Positions 39,561 to 50,985 of a stretch of DNA of 64,000 nucleotides are shown one piece after another. The DNA comes from Pelecanus crispus (taxonomy: Eukaryota > Chordata > Aves > Pelecaniformes > Pelecanidae). The position numbers and the translations under genes are program-made. The stretch lies in NCBI RefSeq assembly GCF_030463565.1, contig NC_134648.1:48050346-48114345 (forward strand), read 5' to 3'. The stretch's first letter is position 1. Each line of letters opens with the position of its first letter. The notes under the pieces are model-generated. The model worked only from the letters and a program-made list of their open reading frames with translations. It was not told the origin of the DNA and ran no database searches.

Positions 39561-41255
39561 GACGCGAAGAGTGAAGAAGGTATTCTGGGGTTTGAGAGGA
39601 ATACCAAGAGTACTTTTTCACACAGTAGCTTATTAAGTTAGGTTTTGTCATACTGATCTGTGATCTCATCTGTTACTGTAGAGAGAGGTTGTGTGATAGG
39701 GAGATCCAGATTTCTGGTGATGGCTGAGATTTGTAGAGCAGTGCAGCAGTTTTTCCCACAAAACAGTCCCCTCTGATTACTCAGAATCTTTGCTTTGTGT
39801 TTTTTCCAGCCTCTGCTCACAGAGAAGGGCTAACACTGAACACCAGGTGAGGAATCCAGGGTGCTGCTTTGAGTATGGGGCAAAGGCACATACAGCAGTG
39901 ACTTCATACCACCACACTCCCATAACACCCAGGAAAAAGTGAAGAGGAGGCCCTGGTGAGAGGACAACCCACTGAGGAGAGTACCTGAATATCTGTGGAA
40001 GCTGGTGATACACGTGCAAGCCAAGGTGAATGATTGCCTCTGAGAGCTTCTGCTGCTGAGTCTTCTGGTCCCTTCCTCCCACCTCTTTCTGATCACTAAC
40101 TGTGAGATCTTTCTATAAGACAGAGGTCCTCCAGCTGTCTGTACTGTTCCTCCTAAGGTCCAAGTTTGAACATAAAGTCTCATTTGCTCAGCCATTTCAG
40201 TCTGTCCTAGTCTTGTAAAAGCCAAGATTCTCTGCTATCATCACATGGCAACCATCAGCAGAGAAAAATATTAGAACATATGACTGGAGACATCTGTGTT
40301 GGTTGCCATCTTGAACTTTGGCATAGAGCCATAGAAATTATTGGTTTGAATAAAGTAATTTCTTTTTTTTGTTTGTTTTGGTTATAATTTCAGTTATTCA
40401 CACCCCCAAAATATTTGCTGTCATTTTATTGGACAGGATTTTAAATCTGTCTTTATGTTTCACTGTTGGATGCTTATGTTCTGTGTGGCTTATTTTTGTA
40501 TTTTGATTTCTGTTTGTTTAGGCTTTATAAACTTTTAAAATTGGCTGATGTTTTCAGACCTAAGCTTGAACCCTAAGGCCCAGGTGGCTCCTATCAGTTG
40601 CAATAGTGGCTTGGTGAAGCACTCCAGTTAAAATTTGCCTAATGCTATGAAAATTAATTTGCTTGTGTTAGAAAACAACATCAGCAGCTGGAAAATGTAT
40701 TGGAGAGAAGATCCACCCATCCTTAAAATGAACAGGAAGCAGCTTCAGCTCTGGCGCTTTGTTGGTGCCAGGTTAAAAGAAAACGCAGTATTTTGCAACT
40801 TCTGCCCTGTCAAACAGCAAGTGGTATGACTGTAATTCTCAAAGGGTACAAAATCTCCTGTTGTTTGTATCGGAGCCCTCAGAGATTGGATGCTAACACT
40901 CTGATCTGTTTTCTTATTCCACATCTCCCCTGTCATTTCTAGCCTGTATAGTCAGTGTTAAGAGATCATTCTCATGTGTTGGCAAGTAGATAATGATCAA
41001 CCCAAATGGCTGACAGAAGAAACAGTGTCAGACAGGGAAAGTGTTTTCTCTTGAAATGATTGTGTTTGTGTTCACTCTTGCATTGTGCATATTTTCTGTC
41101 ATTCAAGACCAGATAAATTGTGAGAAGATGAAATAATTATGTTCATACCCCATTAGTTTCACTATTGCTTGCTCCAGGCATGATTTCATAGGCCAGAACA
41201 TGCATTTTTCTATTTCTGTTCCACTCATGCACATGACAGACACGGAATACTTCAT

Positions 41256-41720
41256 TTGTCCAAAATGCAGTTCTCTGATGTAGCTGTTCCCGTTCTTCCT
41301 TCATTAGCTTACCTTTCATTTCCTAGACAGTCACGATCCTGTTCACTTTGTCTGCGTTTTCCAGCTATGGTCTTCAAGAATCTCCATGGCAGTTGTCTGC
41401 TGCCTGTGCTGCCATCACATACCATCAGTGACCAAGAGATTTGTAAAGTCTTGTGAAGTTACTTTGAGATCATGTCCCTTCTGTCTGTAATCATTGAATT
41501 TCACCCATGGATCTCTGAGATAGATGTTTCTACTGATGCATCAAGTTACTGGCTCATGATTAGTGAAAATTTAGTTACAGAAGGTGTTACTTCAAACTTC
41601 TGCACGTCCTCAGCAGCTGTGGGCTTCAAGACCTTGGGTCTGTCTTCTCATAGCCTATCTTCTCATAGCCTACTCTGCTACATGTGGTATTGGCTATAGC
41701 CTCCAGCTCTGTTACAGAAC
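41256..41720 (+). mobile_element. Remnant of DIRS-like RT end and RNase H
   Basis: Broken frames on the + strand give peptides that resemble the end of the reverse transcriptase and the RNase H domain of DIRS-type (tyrosine-recombinase) retrotransposons. In order: LAYLSFPRQ near 41308, resembling the RAxLPxxR region; FKNLHGSCL near 41370, resembling the LLGHM-A-C segment; then PWISEIDVSTDASS with TDAS at 41532-41543, followed by SENLVTEGVTSN, resembling the DAS..GWGA.L..L...G.WS motif of the RNase H. The order is right and the spacing roughly right, but there are stops and frameshifts. The assignment rests on motif resemblance only. Confidence 0.5.
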
Positions 41721-42381
41721 TGATGGAGGGCCTATTTCCCTATAAGATTTAGCTTTGGTAAATAACGGATTCCATTCCTTTCTTCCTTCCAAGGGATCTG
41801 AGTTATCCTTGTTCCACTGGCTTTCATGTGCAGGATTGAGTAGCTATATGGTATGCATCGTTGTGGAACTCTCATCTCTGTTTTTTTCCCTAGTTTCTTC
41901 GTTTAGGTTGTCACAGCCACCACTGAAAACTATAGAGAGGTTTGGAGGATAGAGATTTAAATGCACAGTTAGCCCAGGAATCATTGCCCAGAGGATCATT
42001 GGCAGAAACAGCATTCTTGCATCTTTGTCTGGCAAATTACCAATTAGTGCTGGCTTATGAACATAGGTTAATTGTTTTGTCAGCTTTGCCAGTCTCCCAC
42101 CCACTCATTCTGGGATAATGATTTGTACTCAGTTATAGCCAGCATGTTTCCTGAACTTCTTTGCATTGCATGTTAGATGTAGCCAACACCACATCTGTAG
42201 CTGTGATGACTTAGTAGCAGTATATCTGACATGTTGTCTCTAAGATTTTTGAAATATTCAGAGAAATGCACATTGCAGTCTAAAACCCTCATTTTGAAGG
42301 GATGAACATTGTCAGCTTCAGGAGCAGTGAAGTCTTGCATCCTTTATGCCTGGAAAATTTTTCTTCTGCTTCCAAAATATT

Positions 42382-42427
42382 AAAAAAAAAAAAACCAAAA
42401 ACCCCAAAAAAACCCCACCCAAAAAAC
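42382..42427. repeat. A/C-rich low-complexity tract
   Basis: A homopolymer of A followed by mixed A and CCCC blocks. It lies between two pieces of the DIRS-like remnant. It could be the decayed A tail of an inserted element, but no such element is visible next to it. Confidence 0.7.
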
Positions 42428-43470
42428 AGGGATATCAAGACTGGTCCTTTACCTTAAGCTAAACACCTAGACTTTGAACTCCTGTTCTGCCTCAGGATAT
42501 GTTAGGGCAGCCAGAGCGTCAAAGCAAACAGCAGTATTCCTTTACCTTGGGCATCTGCTGATCCCAGCTCTGAACACAAATGCTGTTACCTTGGGAGCAT
42601 GTGCAATACAGAATCAGGAACATATCCTGCAATTCCAGCCTCTGATTTTTCCCATCTCCCTGTACTCCTCACCCTGGAGTATGTCTTTGTATGTCTTTGT
42701 GCATGGTGGATACTGTGTACTGAAGGATAACGTATGTATTTTGTCTCTTTTTAAAAATCTCTGAGAGTGCTTCAGTTAAGAGATTCAGTGGGGAGGCACA
42801 GAACTTTCCCACACATCTTGGAGAGAAAGCATTTTACAGGAGGTGTTTTCTAGTACAAGGGAGGAAAGGAGAATAGAAAACCATTTTGGATTTATAATAG
42901 TTGCATGCAAGGCGAGTACAATTATATACATGCTTCTTGAGTGGGGATTAGTTTGTCTCTGCTTTTATGAAGTTTACTTCCCTGTATTCATCAATGAGTT
43001 TCATTGAAGTGCCTTTGTTTACTGTGAGAAAGGAAAATTACCAATAGGAAGCCCCAACAATCATTCGGCATCTACTAGATGCCGAATCTATCTAAGGATA
43101 TTGCCAAGGGGTCCTCTTCTTCTCTCCGACTCCATGATGTTTGCATCACTTCTAAGTTAAGGACCCTGTTCCAATGACAGAGAATCAGGCTTGTTAGTCT
43201 TGAAAGCAGTAAGGTGCACATCAGAGTCCTGGAGGCTGAGGTAATGCGGAGTTCATACAAGCGTTTTGTGCTGTGTTTAGGTGATGAGCGTACTACAACC
43301 TAAAAATTAAGGGAGGGATATTAGATTCTCTCCATTTCAGAAGCAGCTGACTTGTACTCAGTACATAGAGTACTAAGTTCACTTTTACATGGTTCATCAG
43401 CCTCATAAGTTGTGCGAGTGATATCATTGGGAGATCATGTTGTGATACTAGATAGACCACTTAGTCTTGG

Positions 43471-43760
43471 ATGCCAGTGAGACATACTGAAATTTCCATT
43501 CTCAGGACTAGATATGCTTTATGGTTTGTTGGAAATGCTCCTCATTGTGATGCCTGGAAGGTTGACATACATATCTCTGATACTGTTTCCATACTGTGGC
43601 AGGAGGTTTTGGTATCAAGACCTTTGTTTACTAGTAGGAATCTCAATGCTACGCCTCTTCCTCATACTGGAATAGGAATAGTCTCTGTGTGTATGGAGTT
43701 GAATGGCTGGCAGTGCTGCACCATTCGTTGTCTTTACCTGTGGAGATCATCAACTTATAG
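43471..43760 (+). mobile_element. Possible middle part of DIRS-like remnant
   Basis: A 97-codon open stretch includes RPLFTSRNLNATPLP near 43610, which loosely resembles the VDLFASRxNxxLP segment found after RNase H in DIRS-type polyproteins. It lies in the same orientation between the RNase H-like piece (41.5 kb) and the recombinase-like piece (44.9 kb), as expected for one element. The resemblance is short, so this call is weaker than its neighbours. Confidence 0.3.
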
Positions 43761-44379
43761 ATGAGTTTACAGAACAGACTGGATTCTCAGCTTGCATTTT
43801 TTCAGGTCTGTACCTGGTACTAATACAACAGTTCCAGTCATTTTGGATTATTTGCTGGAAACAAAAGTAGTCTGGCTCCTGACTTATTTTTGTTAAGGTT
43901 TACTTGATCAAACTGCCAAGGACTTTTTTCCTCAGTCAGTCCTACATTTGCTGCTGCTGATAATCCTGGGCTCACTGTTTGAATCTGGATGGGTTATTTG
44001 CTGGTGTTTAAATAGTTGGATTTTTTTGGTTGCAGTAAGTAACTAGCTGATTAATCCTCTTCATACTATTTCCTTTCTGGACACATTATTCCTGTGGATC
44101 TGTCATGAGTTTCTTCCAAAAGAAGCTTCTAAGCTTTACTTAAACCTGGGACTTGACCTCCTTTTCTTCCTTCTAGAACCTCATGTTTCTAGAGCTAAGA
44201 CATCCTTGTTTACACCAAACATCAGGAAGACCTTATTTTATCTTTACAGAATCAGGTCAGTCAAACAGTCCTTGAGATTGGTTATACCAAGAGCACAAAA
44301 CTTAACGTTCATAGTTCTCTTCATGCAGAAAGTGGTTAATTGGAAAAGGGATGGGCAAGGAGGAGTGTAAAGGAGAAGG

Positions 44380-44640
44380 TGAAAAGGGAGTCGTTCACAG
44401 TCTTGCGCGCTAGAAGTAGGAGCGTCAGATGAAACTAACAGATACCAGATTCAAAGGAAAAGAAAAAGGGAATGTGTGTGTGATTTTTGTTTCACAGTAT
44501 GTAATTGACCTATGGAACTCCTTGTCACAAGATGATGTGGATATAAAAAAGTGTATGTGGTTTGAAAAGACAAGTAGATAAATCCATGAAACAGTAATCT
44601 ATTAGGGCATATTAAATATTAAAACTAAAAAACAAGCAGG
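44380..44640 (+). repeat. CR1/L3-like LINE 3' fragment
   Basis: The sense copy of the old LINE family contains the family landmark ACCTATGGAACTCCTTGTCA and then AAGATGATGTGG, followed by TTTGAAAAGACAAGTAGATA and AATCCATGA. It sits between the RNase H-like and recombinase-like pieces of the DIRS remnant. It could be a later insertion into that element. It is diverged and truncated at both ends. Confidence 0.65.
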
Positions 44641-44819
44641 AAGTTTCTAAAACTTTTCAAGTGACTATTCTGGGGAAGTATCACAATGGGTTTTTCCAAT
44701 TTTTAGCTTGTCTGTCAGGCATGTGCTGTTGACCCCTGTCAGAGGCGAGGGGTGGGATAGAGGGTCTTGTAGTCTGACTTGTATGGATGTTTTATTTTGA
44801 CAGTTGCAGTATAGCATAC

Positions 44820-45070
44820 TAGAACAGCCAAGGCAAAGCTGCCTTCCATGACAGCAGCATGTTCCACCAGAATTCATTCTGTAGTGTTGGGCTCTCTAAG
44901 AAAAGTCTCCATTGCTGACATCTGCCAAGTTGTCACATGCAGCTTGTCTACACCTTCATCTGGATGGGCACTATATATTGCAGAGGCTTTCAGAATGATG
45001 AAGCTCTTACAAGAGTATAAAGGACACCAAGATTCACCTCTAGACAGTTGTGATTTTGGGCGAAAGTAGG
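44820..45070 (+). mobile_element. Remnant of DIRS-like tyrosine recombinase C-terminus
   Basis: The frame starting near 44848 reads AACSTRIHSVVLGSLRK then VSIADICQVVTCSLSTPSS. This follows the pattern of the C-terminal end of DIRS YR proteins (HSxRxxxxS.A...GVSxxDIC.AA.WSSP.TF), with SIADIC at 44908-44925. The arginine of the STR motif is kept; the histidine before it appears as Cys and the tryptophan as Cys. The copy is a fossil: the downstream frame does not carry a convincing catalytic tyrosine. I infer that it belongs to the same copy as the RNase H-like piece upstream. Confidence 0.5.
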
Positions 45071-46179
45071 TTGCTGTATGGAAGTCATCCATAATATGAT
45101 GTTTGTAAATGGGTAATCACTTAAATATGGAAAAGAAAATACCACTAAGTGAAGCTCTTAAGTTATCTTATTCATACACATTTCACTTCTCACCATCTTT
45201 GTCTTCCAAAGTGCTTGAATGCAGAGCACCTTCAGTTCAGGGTGAATGTGCACAACCACAGTACATCTTAAAGAACTACAGTACCTGCTAACTGCTTTCT
45301 TCCCACTTTAGAACGCTACTGTCCTTTTCCAAAGAATGAGATTAAGTTTCCCTGCTGCCTTAGAGATGAGTAGTTAGGAAACGCAAACTGATCTTCTCCA
45401 AAATTGTTGGATTCTGAGTTTTTGAAACAGCCTCTCCATGCAGTTTTAACGCAGAGGACAAACTCCACTCAACTAAAGGTGACAAACAAGACACCAAGTC
45501 TGCTCTAAGGATTCTGCTCTGTCTGTTACCTAACCAAGAAAGGATTTTACTGGCCCTCATTGAAAAGAGTGTTCACTGCTGTTCCAATTTAAAGGAAAGA
45601 ATCACTGATCATTGTGGAGACCCTGGTGTGAAGCCTTTGCCAATGGTATTCAATGAATCATAGTGGTTCCGCAGGGAAAAGAGTTTACTTAACAGGACCT
45701 CTTCTCTACAAGTCGACGCCTACAGTGCACACAATGAGCTTGAGAAATCTTACATTCTTTGAAAAGGAATGGCTTCTTTATCTGACCTATCAGACAGAAA
45801 AAATTGAATTGGCCTTAAAAAAACAAATTTGATGCAATTGTTAAGAATTTGGGAGATGTTAAAAATGTATCTTTATTACCAGAATTTTTATCATTTGTTT
45901 GGGGCAGGTGGAAGAGATGCTGTTACCTCTAAAAGCAATTTCAGCATTGTATTTGGCCTTTTGCCTACTGGTGTTCTGCGATGTGCAAGAGAAGACAACC
46001 CAGAACATTAGTTAAATTTGGTGTCCCTGCAAGAGTATTTTAGAAAATCTCATTTCACCATAGTTATAGCAATGGTGAAGCATAGTCTCCTTCCCCCAGA
46101 CTAAGAGGAGGCAAGTTACTGTACTCAGTGTAGTTATGTTCAAAAGTCATAAAATCTCCTCAAAGAAATGTTTTGGGGT

Positions 46180-47480
46180 TATTGATCTAATCTCTATGTC
46201 TTGAGCATTACCATGTCAAAAGTCAGGAAGGGATCTTTGAAAAGTTCCTCTACTGCCAAGTCCAAATGTTTGACTGTCATCACTCCCTCATTCTACTACA
46301 AAGTTTGTTTTTTCTGAGATTGGAGAAGAAAATTTACAAGGGATTTTTCCCCACTGTTTCCAGTAATTACTATATTGATTGACCTCATGTTTTTCAAGTG
46401 GTTTTGCCTTATTTATATGACCTTCTGAAAGGTCATGCTATGTCAGATATATTTAATACATCTAGGACATCTGCCGTTCTTCAAGGTGTGCAGATGGACA
46501 GCTGTGAATCTACTGAGAGGGCTTCCAGTTGCATGATGCTTCCCCCATTCAAATTGGGGTTGTCTTTCCTCCTGAAAGTGTGTTTTCTCCACCATTTCTA
46601 ATTCCAGAAATTCAATGTGGAATACATTTTGTCTATGATATCAGCTAGGAATTATTTTTCTTATCCACAGACCTACAAAACTCATGTCTCCATATGTCCA
46701 CTGAAAATTTCTTATGAAAAATATCTAAGAATAAAGATCGATGGCTCTTCCTGCCAAATTGTGGCTCTGCATGTTTCTTAGGTCTTTTGAAAGATGGCTT
46801 GGCTGAGGGCAGGTGAAATTGATAAAAATGAAAGACAATTTAAAATGTGTAGTCAGCACATTGTAACTGCTGCCACGCCATACTTCCCTGAGATTTTATT
46901 GCCGTCTCCTTTATTTGGTTTCTCTTTGTTGTTTGTTCTATTAATTTGTTTCCAGTTCTTCAGATTAGCACAATAGAGCATTTAGCATGGTAGTATCCAA
47001 ATGAGATCTTCAGATCCTAAAGTATAGTTAGAGATTTCTGTAGCAAGTGTCCTTTGAGGGGGCAGATGTCAAATTGTGTCACGCAAGGCAGCTTGTTGCA
47101 AGCTGGATGTCTTCCAGAGATTCTTTTTGCGAGTCAGACTGTCTGCTACTGCTTTCCCCCACAAGTGGAGTTTCTTACAAATCCTTGAAAACAGCGGAGC
47201 TCTCCCAAGCATCTAGTCTACCTGCAAGAGGGTTTCAGCACTTCAGAAGACCATAAATGTTTGTTTTAAGAAAGAACCAGAACATGGTTACCAAGACATT
47301 CCCCAGTTGTTACACTATGTGCATTGCACAAATCCTGTAAGATTTGCCCCTGGCTGCACAGCAAATCTTCGCTTTGTCTGCTTCCTGAAGAGGATAATAA
47401 CTTCAGGAGAAAAAAGAAATCCTTCCTGAAGAATGTCAGGAAATCTCTGGTTTGATATGACCCAGCTGGCTTCTTTCATC
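46180..47480 (+). mobile_element. Second DIRS-like remnant, reverse transcriptase part
   Basis: Broken frames show NLYVLSITMSKVRKG near 46190, resembling DAYFHIxIHPxHRKxLRF; then, about 70 codons further, HVFQVVLPYLYDLLKG, resembling the YPYLDDxLxxG catalytic block, with YLYD at 46410-46421 in place of YLDD. Further on come KTAELSQASSLPARGFQHF near 47180, resembling the RAFLPxxRFQ segment, and LLHYVHCTNPVRFAPG near 47310, resembling LLGHMAACTxxxxxARL. The spacing from the first to the second block suits a DIRS RT; the gap to the third block is too long by about 550 bases. The orientation is the same as the first remnant, but the RT lies downstream of a recombinase, so it must be another copy or a rearranged one. 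Confidence 0.45.
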
Positions 47481-47754
47481 AAGTGATGTACATGCACTGG
47501 CCATGATATATTATTATAACGCCTCATGCTGATTTCTGTATGTGATGAATGAATATCTGTAAACAGCTAGTGAGAAATGTCTGAGTGTTGGCAGACCAGA
47601 AAAGGAAATCACCTTTGCTTTCTACAACATGCATAACCCCTACATGTAATTCTTTCTTGCATCAGTCTCTGGACAGAAATGAGGTATCATCTTGCCTAGC
47701 CAACTAAGTGGAATGAGAGACAAAGAATATCACCCTGCACAAAGACCACTACTG

Positions 47755-47772
47755 CCCCCCACCCCCCGCCCC
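47755..47772 (-). repeat. C-rich run, possible G-quadruplex on - strand
   Basis: The + strand has CCCCCC-A-CCCCCC-G-CCCC, followed by GAAAGGGGG, which can pair back on the last C run. The complementary strand therefore has three long G runs that could supply four G-triplets. Structure is not shown by the sequence alone. Confidence 0.45.
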
Positions 47773-50161
47773 GAAAGGGGGAGAAATAGATCTTTGTCTT
47801 CAGAAGATACCGCTTGAAACTTTGGTATTCCTTCCTGTAATTCAACAGTGCCAGCATATACCACAGGGGACAGTTTCTGCGTGAAAGCTGTTCACTAAGG
47901 CTGCAGGATGTGGGAAACAATAATGTGTGGGGTTTTTTTGCCACAAACCAAAGCTATAAAGAAACCTCTATTCTGTACTAGATATAAAGGTCCTTATCCC
48001 TAAGTGTGTTTTCCATTAAATCACAGCCCAGTACTGGAAGAGGCCTAGCTGCTTGGTTGAATGGCTTCAGACCATCTCTGCCATCTTCCCTATGCAACCT
48101 AGCCCTAGATAAGGATGTTCTAAAAGCAGCCTAGTAACTGAGGTTTGTAATCTTTGAAATTAGTATTTCCTGGAAACATATGGTGACATCCAAAGTACTG
48201 TACCATATTCTTTCTGAAATTATGGGCATAAGTGGCATCTCAGATGCATTACTGTCATTTAGAGAAGTAAGAGAATGACAACCATTAATCATTAATCAGC
48301 AATTTTCATTTCCTGTATTTGTTGATGTATCTGAATTCATTTCTAAGACAATCTGTTTCTCAGTGAGTAAAACTGTCTCATCTCTTTTATGTTGACTTCT
48401 TGCATGATAAAGGATCTTGCATTTGTACAGGGCATCTGAAGCCTCTCTTCAAGATAGGACAAAAGACACTGAGCTTAGTTGCTTCCATCTGTCACTTCTG
48501 GAGCTGCATCAAAAATGAACCAGGGCTTAAATGACTTCCGTGTATACAAAAGAAAGTATTTGTAAAGCAGAGACCTGAAAGTCCAGATATTCTTTTACTA
48601 AACATCAAAGTATGCATGTTAGTTATTAATTTTATACAGCTTTTGACCAATATATTCTAGTTATTTTGAATGTAAAAAAAAATTAATAGATGTTATTTTT
48701 AAAGAATTAGAAGGCATGTTTTCCTCCTTGCACTGTATCCAAATTGCTGCAGTTACTCTAAACAACAATTAACATAGGTTACAGGCAGCCCATACAACCA
48801 TGTATTATTTTGCACTACCAGAAATCAGTATAGTTTTGCAGGTGTGTAGATATCACACTGCTGGCTCCATATGTATTGAAAACTGTATTTTCTTGATTGA
48901 TTTCATTGCCTTGCAATCACCTATTAAGAAAAGGCAACCCAGTACTATAGAGTTGATGTTTTGCATGCCACTAGAAAAAAATGTAGTGGGTAAGAAACCT
49001 TTTCTGCACAATGGAGCTGGCCCTAGAGCTGCATCCTGCTCATCCTGTGGTACTGAACCTGCCTTGCATTGGACCCTGGACCATATTGAAGACATCTGCC
49101 TCATAAGACGTTGCAATGGATCTGTCATGGCATGGCGGCAGTGATTTCATTTACAAAGTAATCTGAGCCTGGAGACCTCCTGTATTTCTGCTCTGATGAG
49201 GACACTCTAGTCATAGGTAAGGAAAGCTTGAGAGCAGTGTAGAAAGATAAGAAAAGGTTCTGTGAACTGAGAGAATGGAAATTTGGTAGCTACAACAAAG
49301 AGAGAAGTGAGACATCACAGGACAGAGCAGAACAAATCTATGATGTTGCCAGAGGAGTGGACAGGTATGTTTGTCTTTTGTATCTTCTATTACTTTCAGA
49401 CACGGGCCATCTTGTTTACTCTGTGTATTGATGTCTGTTGGTTATGGAAAGGTGAAACACAAAGCAGCATATCCCAGTTCACACCGTGGTAACAAGGATG
49501 TGCTACTGCTTTTTGTAAGTGCAGTGAGATAGCTAGAGACTGTCCAACCCAAAGACCAGGGAACGAAGACTCATTTAGTCTGTGAAGACTATTCTTTGCT
49601 GAAATATCAGTGTACATTCCTGTATTTGCTGAAGCAGTGTTCCTTGCAGAGCTCTACAATGCACTACAGCATACACACAAGGTGTTCCAAGTTCAGGTGT
49701 AGGCCTCTTGCATGCTATAATGGAGTATATAGAGGGACTACACAGATGGTCATTTGATAATTTGTGTAGGATCTGCCTCATGGCAGAGCAGAATAGGGTT
49801 TTTTCACTCTTTCTAACCATTGATCTTTGTTAGACAGAAAGTGTGCTGGGATTGTTTTCATCAGCTTTTGTTTGTTCCTGCAAACAACAAAAGGGAACTG
49901 TTGGGAGCTGTATTCAGTGTTGGCAGTGAAGATCTCACTTTTTCTTTCCCATTGTCTTCCTCAATTTGCCAGCTAGTAACAGAGCATATAGAGAACTGCC
50001 CTCTGCCTTCTCACAGAAGTGTCCTGAAACGTTTTGGTAAGCCTGCGCCCAGGAGTGTATTCAATCTGTTATTAACCCCGCGTAGATAGTATAGTTTGTG
50101 GCTGAATTATAGCTAAAACAGTCCTAGAAAAGCTATTTTAATTTTAAGAAAATGAATTCAG

Positions 50162-50181
50162 ATCCTGTCTCACAAATCTAA
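50162..50181 (+). CDS. TTLL5: Proposed TTLL5 terminal exon (last codons and stop)
   Basis: The acceptor is ATGAATTCAG at 50161. The exon begins AT, which with the single G left at 30132 makes GAT (Asp), and then reads P V S Q I and stop (TAA, 50179-50181). As I recall, mammalian TTLL5 ends D-P-A-H-T-K-I, so length, first two residues and final Ile agree. The position, just before the convergent TGFB3 3' end, also fits the human gene order. Weaknesses: only six codons, a poor pyrimidine tract and a purine-rich upstream stretch. A similar AG|ATCCT..TAG lies at 47014 and would encode D-P-K-V. cDNA evidence would settle the choice. Confidence 0.48.
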
Positions 50182-50985
50182 TTCTCAAATGTTGCTAGGG
50201 AAACGGAATGCTGGACAGAGCAGCAGTAACTGAAATCTGTGTGTTTGACTTCAAGGATTACTGTACCTATATAGTTACCTGTGTCCTTACTGGTTGCACA
50301 CCCCAAGAGTCTTCTCCCCTGATTTTCCATTGCCATTTTGCCTCCTTTCCAAGGAGGCAAATGGCTTGGTCCTTCTGCCACCCCTCCCTGCCACTGAGGA
50401 GCAGCAGTGAACAAGGGCTAGTAAGACAGACCCACCTCAAGGGTCTTGCCAGGGTTAATCCGTGGGTGGTTCTGACGTGCTCCAAGTGCCACGTAGGAGA
50501 CTGTCAGCTGTGCAAGTGTTCTAGCTCAGCTCTTTGCAGCTCCCCCTCCTTGTTTTTTTTTTTCCCCCTTTACTAGCGAGGAAGCCCTTCAATTGGATGG
50601 GCAGCAGAGCCAGCCCAGGGCTCAGGAGGAACAATGACCAAAGAACAGACTGCAGCTTGTAACCCAAAACCTCCCCAGGGGCTGCTGCTAAAAGGAGATT
50701 AGAGAGAATTCCTACGCCAATTGGCATCTGGATTTCCCCCCACCCCCCATGGCAGCCACTAAATTTCTGGCCTGTCTATCAGTGTAGTAGTGTAGTCATA
50801 ATGCATTTATTTGCTCCCTCCTTGGGCAGGCAGGGGGGAAGCGTGGGCATCAGAACTGTACAGGGCACAGTAATACAGAAGTGCTGCAGGACCGATCACA
50901 GCTGCACCTTTCATCATCACACCGATGAGAGGTCAAGGAGCCCCAGAGCGATGAAAGGGATTAAAGCTAAGCACTAGGGAGTGCC
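50182..50985 (+). other. Proposed TTLL5 3' UTR
   Basis: This follows the proposed stop codon. The first usable poly(A) signal on this strand is ATTAAA at 50960-50965. No coding exon is visible. The second half (about 50560-50965) is less AT-rich than the introns. The extent depends on the terminal exon call. Confidence 0.35.
50960..50965 (+). terminator. Candidate poly(A) signal ATTAAA for TTLL5
   Basis: The common variant hexamer ATTAAA, about 780 bases after the proposed stop and about 1 kb before the opposing TGFB3 signal. No canonical AATAAA occurs between 50182 and here on the + strand. Confidence 0.3.

Larger units (their letters stand above)
30133..50161. other. Proposed 20-kb last intron of TTLL5
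   Basis: If the terminal exon at 50162 is right, this whole stretch is one intron. From 30.1 to 41.2 kb I see only AT-rich unique sequence with short simple repeats. From 41.2 to 47.5 kb it holds decayed DIRS-like retrotransposon peptides, with an old CR1 fragment among them. From 47.5 to 50.1 kb nothing is recognised apart from a C-rich run at 47755-47772. Confidence 0.5.

Noticed and set aside
45829-46011. FGLLPTGV in a 60-codon frame, resembling the LPFGL motif of a reverse transcriptase
   Set aside because: It lies before the YVLSI block of the same RT remnant, which is the wrong order, so the resemblance is probably chance.
47014-47027. Alternative TTLL5 terminal exon encoding D-P-K-V and stop
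   Set aside because: The phase is right and the acceptor is usable, but the peptide is shorter and less like the known end than the one at 50162, and it lies inside the DIRS-like remnant.
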